From contig CAVQFM010000010.1 in the NCBI GenBank assembly GCA_963711705.1, forward strand, positions 1 through 64,000: a stretch of 64,000 nt of DNA. The letters are read 5' to 3'. The translations under genes were made by a program, and so were the position numbers. Below are positions 43,469-52,097 of this stretch, piece by piece (within the stretch, counting starts at the first letter, position 1; each line of letters begins with the position of its first letter). The notes under the pieces were generated by a model. That model was given only the letters and a program-made list of their open reading frames with translations, was not told the DNA's origin and searched no databases. Source of the stretch: RYN-230 sp963711705 (lineage in GTDB: Bacteria > Actinomycetota > Actinomycetes > Streptosporangiales > Streptosporangiaceae).

Positions 43469-44592
43469 CGGCGCGGATCAGGCTGCCGGGCCGGCCCGAG
43501 CCGCTGGACATTCCTGACCCGCCTTGGGCGCGGAGCCACCCGGCGCCCACCTCGCGGCGGGTCTTCGCCGCCGCGCACGTGGCCGCGTTCCCGGACGGCA
43601 GCATCGACTGGGAGTCCACTGCCCGGTTCCGCGATCACGTGTGGTCACACGGGTTCGGGGTGGCCGAGGCGATGGATACCGCGCAGCGGGGCATGGGCCT
43701 GTCCTGGGCGCAGGCCCGGGAGCTGATCAGCCGGTCGGCCCGCCAGGCCGCTGACCGGGGCGCGGCGCTGGCCTGCGGGGTGGGCACCGATCAGCTGGCG
43801 GGCGGTGGCAGCTACCGGCTGGCCGAGATCACCAGCGCCTACGAGGAACAGCTCGACCACGTGCAGCCCACCGGCGCGCAGGTCATCCTGATGGCCAGCC
43901 GCGCGCTGGCGGCCACCGCCCGGTCGGCCGGGGATTATTTGAACATCTACGGTTACCTGCTGCGCCAGGCCGACCGGCCGGTCATCTTGCACTGGCTGGG
44001 CGAGGCGTTCGATCCCCAGCTGCACGGCTACTGGGGGGCGGCCGACTTCACCGGCGCCGCGGCCACCGTGCTGGACCTGGTGCGGCAGGCCGGGAGCAAG
44101 GTCGATGGCATCAAGCTGTCCGTGCTGGACGCCGGCCACGAGGTGGCGCTGCGCCGCCAGCTGCCACCCGGGGTCCGGCTGTACACCGGCGACGATTTCC
44201 ATTACCCGGAGCTGATCCGGGGCGGCCCGGACGGGCACAGCGACGCGCTGCTCGGCGCGTTCGCCGCAGTCACGGCGCCGGCCGCCGCGGCGCTGCAGGC
44301 CCTCGATGCCGGTGACACCACGCGCTATGACGAGGTCATGGGCCAGACGACGGCGTTGAGCAAAAAGGTCTTTGAAGAACCTGCTTTCCACTACAAGACC
44401 GGCATCGCGTTCCTCGCCTGGCTGAATGGGCTGCAGCCGTACTTCGCCATGCTGGACGGTTTCCAGGGGCGGCGGGGAGCGGGCCACCTGACCCGCGTGT
44501 TCGAGCTGGCCGCCCGGTGCGGGGCGCTGCTCGAACCCGAGCTGGCCAGCCACCGGATGCGCCAGTACCTCGGGGCGGGCAGCCGGCGGTGA
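43462..44592 (+). CDS. DUF993 family protein (dihydrodipicolinate synthase-like TIM barrel)
   Basis: The 376-residue protein matches the DUF993 family, thought to be related to the DHDPS/NanA aldolase superfamily. FAAAHVAAFPDGSIDWESTA opens the barrel. The central ILHWLGEAFDPQLHGYWG and the Lys in VDGIKLSVLDAG lie where an aldolase Schiff-base lysine would sit. It overlaps both neighbours (GTG at 43462 or 43465; next gene GTG at 44589), so translation is tightly coupled. A retro-aldol or dehydratase step in sugar breakdown is the best inference. Confidence 0.8.
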   Translation: MVTARIRLPGRPEPLDIPDPPWARSHPAPTSRRVFAAAHVAAFPDGSIDWESTARFRDHVWSHGFGVAEAMDTAQRGMGLSWAQARELISRSARQAADRGAALACGVGTDQLAGGGSYRLAEITSAYEEQLDHVQPTGAQVILMASRALAATARSAGDYLNIYGYLLRQADRPVILHWLGEAFDPQLHGYWGAADFTGAAATVLDLVRQAGSKVDGIKLSVLDAGHEVALRRQLPPGVRLYTGDDFHYPELIRGGPDGHSDALLGAFAAVTAPAAAALQALDAGDTTRYDEVMGQTTALSKKVFEEPAFHYKTGIAFLAWLNGLQPYFAMLDGFQGRRGAGHLTRVFELAARCGALLEPELASHRMRQYLGAGSRR

Positions 44593-45413
44593 TCGGGCTC
44601 AGCCGGCTCTCACTCAACCAGGCCACGGTCAAGCGGCTGCCGCTGGCCCAGGCCCTCGGGCTGTGCCAGCGGCACGACATCCCGGCCGTCGGGCTGTGGC
44701 GCGACCGGGTGGCCGAGCTGGGCGTGACCGAGTCCGCGGCCGCGGTCCGCCGGTCCGGGCGGCACGTGTCCACGCTGTGCCGGGGTGGTTTCTTCACCCA
44801 CGCCGACCCGGATGGCCGCCGGGCCGCGGTGGCCGACAACCTGGCCGCGATCGAGGAGGCGGCCGCTCTGGAGGCCGACGCGCTGGTCCTGGTGTCGGGC
44901 GGGCTGGTGCCGGGTACCCGGGATCTCGGCCTGGCCCGCCGGATGATCGCGGACGGGATCGGCGCGCTTGTGCCCCGGGCCGCCGCGCTGGGCATGCGGC
45001 TGGGCATCGAGCCGCTGCACCCGATGTTCTGCGCGGACCGCTGCGTGCTGGTCAGCCTGGGCGACGCCGTGGACCTGGCGCTGACGTTCCCGGCCGAGAC
45101 CGTCGGCGTGGTGGTGGACACCTACAACGTGTGGTGGGACTCCCGGGTGGCCGCCGACATCGCCCGGGCCAGCGGCCGGATCGTGGGCTACCAGCTGGGT
45201 GACTGGCTGACCCCGCTGCCCGCGGACGCGCTGCTCGGCCGGGGCCAGCTCGGCGACGGCTCGGTGGATTTCCGGCGGCTCACCGGGCAGGTGCTGGCGG
45301 CCGGCTATGACGGGTACGCCGAGGTGGAGATCTTCAACCAGGAGGTGTGGGACACGCCTGCCGAGCAGGTCGCGGCGACGGTGAAAGCGCGGTTCGCACA
45401 GCTGCTCGGCTGA
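44589..45413 (+). CDS. Sugar phosphate isomerase/epimerase (TIM barrel, IolE/IolI-like)
   Basis: The 274-residue AP-endonuclease-2-type barrel has the metal-site signatures of this family. They are LGIEPLHPMF (Glu), VVDTYNVWWDS (Asp) and GYQLGDWLTPL, ending with AGYDGYAEVEIFNQEVW. GTG 44589 overlaps the DUF993 stop as GTGA. It completes the LacI-controlled operon. Related enzymes isomerise ketoses or keto-inositols. No kinase, permease or further catabolic gene follows, so uptake must be encoded elsewhere. Confidence 0.85.
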   Translation: MIGLSRLSLNQATVKRLPLAQALGLCQRHDIPAVGLWRDRVAELGVTESAAAVRRSGRHVSTLCRGGFFTHADPDGRRAAVADNLAAIEEAAALEADALVLVSGGLVPGTRDLGLARRMIADGIGALVPRAAALGMRLGIEPLHPMFCADRCVLVSLGDAVDLALTFPAETVGVVVDTYNVWWDSRVAADIARASGRIVGYQLGDWLTPLPADALLGRGQLGDGSVDFRRLTGQVLAAGYDGYAEVEIFNQEVWDTPAEQVAATVKARFAQLLG

Positions 45414-45465
45414 TTACTAGGCCGCCTGATTGCCAGGCAGCCTGCGGAGTCGCTGCGCTCCCGAT

Positions 45466-45489
45466 GTTTAGCCCCTGTGCCACGGGCAT
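45466..45489 (+). promoter_or_regulatory. Candidate SigB/SigF-type promoter
   Basis: GTTT (45466-45469) and GGGCAT (45484-45489), 14 bases apart, fit the GTTT-N14-16-GGGTAT pattern used by SigB/SigF-group sigma factors. The sigma gene itself begins about 50 bases further on. Confidence 0.4.
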
Positions 45490-45537
45490 GGTCGGAACGC
45501 AGGCCTATTCGACTCGCAGGATGCAGAGGTGATCATT

Positions 45538-46359
45538 GTGCCGGCTGCGGCCCCGCATACTGCCGCAACGCCCGCCACCGACCCGTCCGCTCAGGACGAC
45601 GGGGAACTCATCGAACTCGTGCACACGCTGCCGCGCAAGTCCGGCCGCCGGGCGGCCGCGTGCGAAGCGCTGGTACTGCGGTACAGATCCCTGGTCCGGT
45701 CCTGCGCCCGCCGGTACCGGGACAGCCCGGAGCCGGAGGAAGAACTGATGCAGGTCGGTTACGTCGGCCTGCTCAAGGCGATCAACAACTTCAACCCGGA
45801 CTACGGCGGCAACCTCGCCGCCTACGCGCAGCCCTGCATCAGCGGCGAGATCAAGCGGCACTTCCGGGACAAGCGCTGGCAGGTCCACGTGAAGCGCCCG
45901 GTACAGGAACTGCTCCTGGAGGTCCGCAAGGCGCGCGGCACGCTCACCCAGGATCTCGGTCACGCGCCCAGCGACAGTGAGCTGGCCAGTCATCTCAAGG
46001 TCAGCACCGGCGACATCCGCGACGCCGACCGCGCCGACCTGGTGTTCCACCCGCACTCGCTGGACGCCCCGGTCTCCGTGGAAGGGGACGCGACCGCGAC
46101 CCTGGGCGACCTGCTCGGTGCGGAAGACCCGCGGGTCGAGCACACCGTGAACATGGAGGCGGTGTCCACGCACTGGCGGGACCTGCCCGAGCGGGAGCAG
46201 CGCATCCTGGCCATGCGGTTCTACGGCAACATGACCCAGGCCGAGATCGGTGAGCGGCTCGGCGTATCGCAGATGCACGTGTCCCGGCTGCTCGCCCGGG
46301 CTCTCGGTTACCTGCGGGAATGCCTGCTCGGCGGGGAGCACCAGGTCAGCTACCAGTAA
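45538..46359 (+). CDS. SigB/SigF-group RNA polymerase sigma factor
   Basis: This sigma factor of about 273 residues has region 2 (LVLRYRSLVRSCARRY, EEELMQVGYVGLLKAINNFNP, AYAQPCISGEIKRHFRD). Region 3 (LTQDLGHAPSDSELASHL) and region 4 (LPEREQRILAMRFYGNMTQAEIGERLGVSQMHVSRLLARAL) follow. This architecture is that of stress and development sigma factors. GTG 45538 is chosen because AGAGGTG precedes it; GTG 45529 is an alternative. No anti-sigma (RsbW-like) gene is adjacent, so its control must be encoded elsewhere. A promoter of its own class lies upstream. Confidence 0.92.
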   Translation: MPAAAPHTAATPATDPSAQDDGELIELVHTLPRKSGRRAAACEALVLRYRSLVRSCARRYRDSPEPEEELMQVGYVGLLKAINNFNPDYGGNLAAYAQPCISGEIKRHFRDKRWQVHVKRPVQELLLEVRKARGTLTQDLGHAPSDSELASHLKVSTGDIRDADRADLVFHPHSLDAPVSVEGDATATLGDLLGAEDPRVEHTVNMEAVSTHWRDLPEREQRILAMRFYGNMTQAEIGERLGVSQMHVSRLLARALGYLRECLLGGEHQVSYQ

Positions 46360-46444
46360 GGCTGATCGGCGTGGCCGGTGCTGGGTAGGCCGCGTGCGGG
46401 CGGGTAGCCAGGTTGGTGATGGGAACTACTGCCTGGAGCCCACG

Positions 46445-46633
46445 GTGAGCCGGCGTAACCGCAGCTATTTCCTGCTGATGGGGACCAGCGTGACGCTGGT
46501 CATCCTGGCCTGGTGGCTGGTGCGGCTCTACTCGGTCACCGCCGCCATCATCATGTCCGTGGTGGCGATGGTTATCCCGCCGATCGCGGTCATCGTCGCC
46601 AATGCCGGGGACGAGGCCAGCCGGCACCAGTAG
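46445..46633 (+). CDS. DUF3099-type small membrane protein
   Basis: The 62-residue protein has two membrane helices (SYFLLMGTSVTLVILAWWLV and AAIIMSVVAMVIPPIAVIVANA) with a basic N-terminus (SRRNR). This matches the short actinobacterial DUF3099 family. GTG 46445 is preceded by GGAGCCCAC. Function is unknown. It follows the sigma factor by 85 bases and ends before a very strong hairpin. Confidence 0.75.
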   Translation: MSRRNRSYFLLMGTSVTLVILAWWLVRLYSVTAAIIMSVVAMVIPPIAVIVANAGDEASRHQ

Positions 46634-47103
46634 CCACGCTCGCCGGGCAAGCCACCGCACGCCCGTGAAGCTCGGGCACCCCCGGGTGGCACGATGCGGC
46701 GCGCCCGCGAAGAGATCGGCGCTGATCTCTTCGCGGGCGCGCCAGGGTCCGGCCCAGGCGCTCAGCCGCTGGCACCCAGGCCGGACGTTCAGCGGCGGCT
46801 GGAACTGGAAGCAGCCAGCCGCACACGTCCGTGGGGCCTCTTCCCGGCCCGGCACTCGGTCCTCATCCGTCTCCCCGGTCCCAGTACGCTGCCCGGGATA
46901 CCGGTCCTGAAACCAGCGGCCCAGGGCGGCCGGCGGCCAGACCTCACCACAGCCGCCGGCCGCCTGGCCCCGCTACCCGCGTCCCGCCGCCTTACTCCAC
47001 AGTGCCCCCGGCCTTACCCGGTCAGCGCCCATCCCGCCCGGGATGGCCCGCCGCGCGCAGTGGCTGGTAGAGAATCGGGACGGCGCCGAGAGAGAGGCCG
47101 GGC
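46634..47103. other. Intergenic region with strong hairpin
   Basis: These 470 bases hold the 20-bp hairpin at 46698-46743. The remainder (46744-47103) has no reading frame with a ribosome site, no second repeat and no recognisable RNA. The promoter of the SnoaL-like gene at 47104 must lie at its right end. Confidence 0.5.
46698..46743. terminator. Very strong 20-bp hairpin
   Basis: A perfect 20-bp stem (46698-46717 with 46724-46743) and a six-base loop lie 65 bases after the DUF3099 stop. The stem includes GCGCCCGCGAAGAGATC. No T tract follows. Confidence 0.75.
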
Positions 47104-47754
47104 ATGCTGACCGAACAGGACGAGGCGGAGCTGCGTATCCGCCGGGTGATCGAGCTGTGGGTGCTGGCCCGGGACGCCGCCGACTGGCCGGCCTTCGCGT
47201 CGGTGTGGCACGACGACGGCTGGATGACCGCCACCTGGTTCCAGGGCCCGGCCGCCGACTTCATCGCCGCCAGCCAGGCCGGGTTCGCGGCCGGGGTCAG
47301 CATCCTGCATTTCCTCGGCGGGTTCCGCTGCGAGGTGGCGGGCCAGCGTGCGATCGCGCAGACCAAGATGACCATCATGCAGCGCGCCGAGGTGCACGGG
47401 GTCACCGTCAACGTGGCCTGCACCGGCCGGTTCTACGACTTCCTGGACTGCCGGGACGGCCGCTGGGGCATCGTGCGGCGGCAGCCGATCTACGAGAAGG
47501 ACCGCCTCGACCCGGTCAACCCGGCCGCCCGGCTCACCCTCGACCCGGAGCTGCTGGCCCGCTTCCCGCCCGGCTACCAGCACCTGGGCTACGTGCAGAC
47601 GCACCTGGGCTTCCAGATCGCGCCCCAGCTGCCCGGGCTGCGCGGGCCAGCGGTCGAGCTTCTCTACCGCGAAGGCCGCGATTGGCAGAACGGCTCACCG
47701 CGCCCGGGCCGGCCCACCGCCACCGGACTGGTATCCCCGGCGGCTGATCGCTAG
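47104..47754 (+). CDS. SnoaL-like NTF2-fold protein
   Basis: This 216-residue protein has an NTF2-like domain (residues 5-140). Typical parts are the helix RIRRVIELWVLARDAADWPAFASVWHDDG, then ISILHFLGG-like VSILHFLGGF, VNVACTGRFYDFLDCRDGRW and RQPIYEKDRLDPV. The latter is typical of the SnoaL_4 (bile-acid dehydratase/dioxygenase beta-like) group. The last 75 residues (FPPGYQHLGYVQTHLGF) are a common extension of this group. The substrate is unknown. It stands alone between a hairpin region and the convergent MBL-fold gene. Confidence 0.75.
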   Translation: MLTEQDEAELRIRRVIELWVLARDAADWPAFASVWHDDGWMTATWFQGPAADFIAASQAGFAAGVSILHFLGGFRCEVAGQRAIAQTKMTIMQRAEVHGVTVNVACTGRFYDFLDCRDGRWGIVRRQPIYEKDRLDPVNPAARLTLDPELLARFPPGYQHLGYVQTHLGFQIAPQLPGLRGPAVELLYREGRDWQNGSPRPGRPTATGLVSPAADR

Positions 47755-47854
47755 GCGTAGTCACCTCGCCCCGGTGCGGCCGCCGTCAGCCGGCTGCCCC
47801 AGCCGTGGCCGGCCGCACGGCGGCTCAAGCCAGCGCGGCCGTTCCCAAGGAAGC

Positions 47855-48493
47855 TCAGACTTCGATCGTGGTTCCCACGTCGACCCGGCGGAAGTCGTCC
47901 TCGTTCTTGCCGCACAGCGGCAGGAAGCCGTCCAGCACCATCAGCCCGGTGTCGCCGAACAGTGCCTCGTGGATCACGTACCCACGCTGCGGGCTGACTT
48001 CCCGGGCATAGTCGATCATCTCGCCGGTCTTCAGCCACGGCCCGCTGGCCGGCAGCAGCAGGGTCTGCGCCGGGTCCTCGGGCACGGTGAACGAGTCACC
48101 CGGGTGGAACAGCGTGCCGTCGATCAGGAACCCGGTGTTCTCGACTATCGGGATGTCCCGGTGCAGCTGCGCGTGCAGGTGGCCGTAGGCGTGCACGTCG
48201 AACCCGGCCACGCTGAACGCGTCGCCGTGGTCCACGATGTGCACCTGATCACGGCTGAATCCGGCGAACTGACTGGCCACCGACTGGTTGGTCCACAGCT
48301 GCAGGCCGGCGTCGGCGTCCAGCGCGGCGCGCAGGCCGTCCCCGTCCAGGTGATCGAAGTGCTCATGCGTGACGAGCACGGCGCTGGCGCCCACCAGCGC
48401 TTCCGGCATGCTCCACACCGAAGGGTCGATGGCCAGGATGACGCCGTCCTTTTCCAGCCGGACGCAGGCATGCTCCAACTTGGTGAGCCGCAT
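47855..48493 (-). CDS. MBL-fold metal-dependent hydrolase
   Basis: The 212-residue hydrolase is of the YtkL/UlaG-like metallo-beta-lactamase group. It starts MRLTKLEHACVRLEKDG and has the metal motif THEHFDHLD. Further ligands are in VVDHGDAFSVAGF-type (VDHGDAF) and TLFHPGDSF, and a C-terminal VIHEALFG. ATG 48493 follows GGGAGAACAG. The gene is divergent from the phosphoesterase gene. Proteins of this type are usually cytoplasmic and of unknown substrate. Confidence 0.82.
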   Translation of the reverse strand: MRLTKLEHACVRLEKDGVILAIDPSVWSMPEALVGASAVLVTHEHFDHLDGDGLRAALDADAGLQLWTNQSVASQFAGFSRDQVHIVDHGDAFSVAGFDVHAYGHLHAQLHRDIPIVENTGFLIDGTLFHPGDSFTVPEDPAQTLLLPASGPWLKTGEMIDYAREVSPQRGYVIHEALFGDTGLMVLDGFLPLCGKNEDDFRRVDVGTTIEV

Positions 48494-48571
48494 CTGTTCT
48501 CCCAAAGTTCAGCCGATATGCGCGACCCTACCGGCCCGGCTGACTGCGCACCGCCCAGGGGCCGTGTCACC

Positions 48572-49993
48572 ATGTCAGCCATGCCCGGAGCTAACAGCCT
48601 GCCGGCAATCCAGCACGTCGTGGTGCTCATGCTGGAGAACCGGTCCTTCGATCACATGCTGGGTTATCTCTACGCAGCCGACGGGAACATGTCCCCGGCC
48701 GGGCAGCCGTACGAGGGGCTGACCGGGACCGAGGCCAACCCGGTGTCCGCCGGCCCGGGGGTCAGCGTGTTCAAGATCGAGCCCGGCACGCCGAACGCGT
48801 ACTTCATGCCGGGCGCCGACCCCGGCGAGGGGTACATGGCCACCAACGAGCAGCTGTTCGGCACGGACACCGGCCCGGCCGGCCCGGCCACGCCGCCCGG
48901 CATGGCCGGTTTCGTCAAGGACTTCGCCTACACGCTGGGCTGGCAGTCGCGGAAGACCGGCTGGTCGATCCTGCCCGGCACCACCGCCGCCGACATCATG
49001 GGCTGTTTCACGCCGGAGGCCCTCCCGGTGCTGTCCGGCCTGGCCCGCGGCTACGCCGTGTGCGACCAGTGGTTCTCCTCGGTGCCCACCGAAACCATGC
49101 CGAACCGGGCTTTCGCCTGCTCGGCCACCAGCCAGGGGCACATGGACGACAAGACGCACACGTTCACCTCGCCGTCCATCTTCGGCTTGCTGGAGTCGCA
49201 TCAGCTGCCGTGGGCCATCTACGGCTACCAGGCGCAGCCGCTGACCAAGGCCACGTTCACCGACATCTTCGGCGTGCCCGCCACCCGGTTCGGGGTGTTC
49301 ACCGACTTCACCGCGTCCGCCGCGGCGGGCACCCTGCCCGCGTTCACCTTCCTGGAGCCGGACTGGAGCTCGGCCGGCAACAGCCAGCACCCGAACTACA
49401 ACGTCGCGCTCGGCGAGCAGTTCATCCACGACGTGTACCAGGCGGTGCGGGGCGGCCCGGGCTGGGCGCAGACCCTGCTGGTCATCACCTACGACGAGCA
49501 TGGCGGCTGCTATGACCACGTGCCGCCGCCGTCCGGCGCCACCCCGCCGGACAAGGACGCGGGCGAGTTCGGCTTCGATTTCACCCGGTTCGGCGTGCGG
49601 GTCCCGGCCGTGCTCGTGTCGCCGCTGATCGCGCCGGGCACCGTGTTCCGGGTCCCAGCGGGCAGCATGCCGATCGACCACACCTCGATCCTGAGGACGG
49701 TGCAGCAGCGCTGGGGGCTGCCCTCGCTGACCGCCCGGGATGCCGCTGCGCCCGGTCTCGGCGACGTGCTGACGCTGTCCGCGCCGCGCACCGACGACCC
49801 GCTGGCCGGGGTGACGGTGCCGGTGGCCAGCGGGCCGGGGCCCGCAGCCGGCCAGCCAGCCCACCTCCAGGAGATCCAGGCCGAGCTGGTCTCCCGCCAG
49901 TTCCCGGCCGGGGTGTCCCCCGCACCGGGAGCGGCCGGTCCCGCGCCGGTCACCGACACGGCGCTGGCCAGCTACATCCGGGCCAACGCGTAG
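48572..49993 (+). CDS. Phosphoesterase / phospholipase C-type protein (PF04185-like), no signal peptide
   Basis: The 473-residue enzyme of the acid phosphatase/phospholipase C superfamily begins IQHVVVLMLENRSFDHMLGYL, with the metal-binding ENRSFDH. Later motifs are CDQWFSSVPTETMPNRAF, LPAFTFLEPDW, LLVITYDEHGGCYDHVPPP and PIDHTSILRTVQQRWG. Related enzymes are exported, but no signal or Tat motif is present here, which suggests cytoplasmic action or an upstream start error. ATG 48572 is chosen; AGGGG lies 11 bases upstream. It could cleave phospholipids or other phosphate esters. Confidence 0.82.
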   Translation: MSAMPGANSLPAIQHVVVLMLENRSFDHMLGYLYAADGNMSPAGQPYEGLTGTEANPVSAGPGVSVFKIEPGTPNAYFMPGADPGEGYMATNEQLFGTDTGPAGPATPPGMAGFVKDFAYTLGWQSRKTGWSILPGTTAADIMGCFTPEALPVLSGLARGYAVCDQWFSSVPTETMPNRAFACSATSQGHMDDKTHTFTSPSIFGLLESHQLPWAIYGYQAQPLTKATFTDIFGVPATRFGVFTDFTASAAAGTLPAFTFLEPDWSSAGNSQHPNYNVALGEQFIHDVYQAVRGGPGWAQTLLVITYDEHGGCYDHVPPPSGATPPDKDAGEFGFDFTRFGVRVPAVLVSPLIAPGTVFRVPAGSMPIDHTSILRTVQQRWGLPSLTARDAAAPGLGDVLTLSAPRTDDPLAGVTVPVASGPGPAAGQPAHLQEIQAELVSRQFPAGVSPAPGAAGPAPVTDTALASYIRANA

Positions 49994-50070
49994 CTGTGCC
50001 AGCCCGGCGGGGACGCCCCCGGACCCCGATCGCCCTCCGGCCGGACCGCCGCGGCTGCTGCCGCGCCGGG

Positions 50071-50955
50071 TTAGCGGACCACCCGGGCGCCTACCGCCAT
50101 CCGGGTGGCCAGTTCCGTGTCGATCTGCCGGGCGGCATCCAGCAGCCGGGGCAGGAACTGCTTTTCCAGGGTGCGCATCGGCACCCGGGCCGCGTGCGCG
50201 CTGGCGTTGATGGCCGCCACCACCTTGCCGGAACTGTCCCGGATCGGCACGGCCACGGACCGCACGCCGGCCTCGAGTTCCTGGTCCACCGCGGCCCAGC
50301 CCTGGGCCCGCACCGTGGCCAGGATCTGCTTCAGCTCATCGGGGTCCACCACGGTCTGCTCGGTGAGCTTGCGGAGCGAGGTGCGGCCGAGGATGGCGTC
50401 GATTTCGGCGGGCGGCAGCCAGGCCAGCAGGACCCGGCCCATCGAGGTCGGGTAGGGCGGCAGCCGGGTGCCGACGGTCAGCGCGATCGTCATGATCCGG
50501 TTGGCTGAGGCCCGGGCCACGTACACGATGTCGTCGCCGTCGAGCACGCTTACCGAGCACGACTCGTGCAGTTCCTCAGCCAGGTCCTCCAGGTGCGGCT
50601 GGGCGATCTGGGCCACGCTGAACGAGGACAGGTAGGCGTAGCCGAGGGCGAGCACCCGCGGCCGCAGTGAGAACTGCCGCCCGGTGCTGCCCACGTACCC
50701 CAGTTCCTGCAGGGTCAGCAGGAACCGGCGGGCCGCGGCCCGGGTCAGCCCGGTTCGCTCGGCCACCTCCGACAGGGTCAGTGATGGCCGTTCGGAGGAG
50801 AAGCACCGGATCACGGCCAGCCCGCGGTCCAGGGATTGGACGAAGTCGGTCCGCCGGCCACCACTGGCCGCGGCGGGGTGCTCCGCGCCCGTGCCGGTGT
50901 CGTCGCCATCAGCAGCGTCCAGCCCCCCGCCAGCCGCACTGCTCGTACTGTTCAC
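50071..50955 (-). CDS. IclR-family regulator (PcaR/PobR-like)
   Basis: This 294-residue regulator has an N-terminal winged helix (FVQSLDRGLAVIRCFSSERPSLTLSEVAERTGLTRAAARRFLLTLQELGYV), preceded by a 35-residue low-complexity head. A C-terminal IclR effector domain contains SVSVLDGDDIVYVARAS and RLPPYPTSMGRVLLAW. The LDRGLAVI / TRAAARRFL pattern fits the beta-ketoadipate regulator subgroup, but no pca genes are nearby. It follows a Gfo/Idh/MocA gene on the same strand by 46 bases, so it may control that gene. GTG 50955 is the start. Confidence 0.87.
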   Translation of the reverse strand: MNSTSSAAGGGLDAADGDDTGTGAEHPAAASGGRRTDFVQSLDRGLAVIRCFSSERPSLTLSEVAERTGLTRAAARRFLLTLQELGYVGSTGRQFSLRPRVLALGYAYLSSFSVAQIAQPHLEDLAEELHESCSVSVLDGDDIVYVARASANRIMTIALTVGTRLPPYPTSMGRVLLAWLPPAEIDAILGRTSLRKLTEQTVVDPDELKQILATVRAQGWAAVDQELEAGVRSVAVPIRDSSGKVVAAINASAHAARVPMRTLEKQFLPRLLDAARQIDTELATRMAVGARVVR

Positions 50956-51001
50956 ATAGCGAACGATAGCGCGCTGGGCAGTACGCCGCCAGACAGCACC
51001 G

Positions 51002-52042
51002 TCAGCCGCTGCCGCGCACCGGCAGGCCAGCCGCCTGGTACACGGCGTCGATCACGGTCATGTTGGCCACCGCATCCTCTGCCGTGGTGAGCACCGGCTC
51101 GCCATGCAGTACCGCGGCGGCGAACGCCCGGAGCTGATAGGTGTAGCTGGATTCGCCGCTGACCCGCTCGCGCCGGGTGTAGCCGTCGGCGGTCACCGTG
51201 AGCCGGTTGTACGGCCGGGGTGAGGCGTAGTTGAACACCCGCATGACGCCGCGGTCCCCGACCGCCTTGGCGTCCAGCCGGAGCAGCTGGGCCGACCACA
51301 TCGACGTCGTCATCCGGCCGAGCACCCCGCCCGGGAACCGGAACGAGGCCGACATGGCCCGGTCCACGCCCGGGCTCTGCAGCTTCGCGCCCGCCGCCAC
51401 CACCTCGGGCTCACCCGGCCCCAGCATGCGCAGCCAGTTGATCGCGTAACAGCCCGCGTCCATGGTGGCCCCGCCGGCCAGCTGGTAGGAGTACCGGATG
51501 TCGGAAAACCGGGGCAGCGGGAAGCACAGGGAGGCCTCCAGGTAGCGCAGCGGCCCGATCTCCCCCGTCCCGGCCACCGCCCGTTCGCCTGGGTCATCGG
51601 CGTCCGCCACCCGGCCGAGCACCACCTCCTGCATCCGCCGGGCCAGCGGGTGGTAGCGGTAGTGAAAGGCCTCCATGACGACGAGCCCGGACGCCTTGGC
51701 CGCGGCCGCCACCGCGGCCGCCTCGGCGGCGTTGGCGGTGAACGGTTTCTCGCACAGCACGTGCTTGCCTGCCTCGATGGCCCGCAGCGTCCACTGGGCA
51801 TGCAGCGAATTGGGCAGCGGGTTGTAGATGGCGTCGACTGCCGGGTCCTCGATCAGCGCCTGGTAGCTGGGATGCACCATCCGGATCCGGTGCTTGTCCG
51901 CGAACCGGCGGGCGCGCTGCTGGTCCCGCGCGGCCACCGCGGTCACGGTTACCCCCGGCACCTGCCGGGCTGGCCTGAGCAACGCCGCCGGGGTGATCCG
52001 GGCGGCTCCCAGCGTCCCGATCCGCAACCGGTCCACGACCAC
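51002..52042 (-). CDS. Gfo/Idh/MocA-family oxidoreductase
   Basis: The 346-residue enzyme has an N-terminal Rossmann fold (RIGTLGAARITPAALL) and the conserved AGKHVLCEKPFTANAAEAAA, with the EKP motif. A substrate domain carries MEAFHYRYHPLARRMQEVV and GGATMDAGCYAINWLRML, which is typical of dihydrodiol/xylose dehydrogenase-like members. GTG 52042 follows CGGAG. It is probably co-transcribed with the IclR-type regulator. The substrate is unknown and it is not closely similar to the oxidoreductase at 42281. Confidence 0.86.
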   Translation of the reverse strand: MVVDRLRIGTLGAARITPAALLRPARQVPGVTVTAVAARDQQRARRFADKHRIRMVHPSYQALIEDPAVDAIYNPLPNSLHAQWTLRAIEAGKHVLCEKPFTANAAEAAAVAAAAKASGLVVMEAFHYRYHPLARRMQEVVLGRVADADDPGERAVAGTGEIGPLRYLEASLCFPLPRFSDIRYSYQLAGGATMDAGCYAINWLRMLGPGEPEVVAAGAKLQSPGVDRAMSASFRFPGGVLGRMTTSMWSAQLLRLDAKAVGDRGVMRVFNYASPRPYNRLTVTADGYTRRERVSGESSYTYQLRAFAAAVLHGEPVLTTAEDAVANMTVIDAVYQAAGLPVRGSG

Positions 52043-52097
52043 CTCGCTATCTCCGGCTTCCCCTCACCGTGACCCTATGCCCGCTGCGGAGGGCGGG

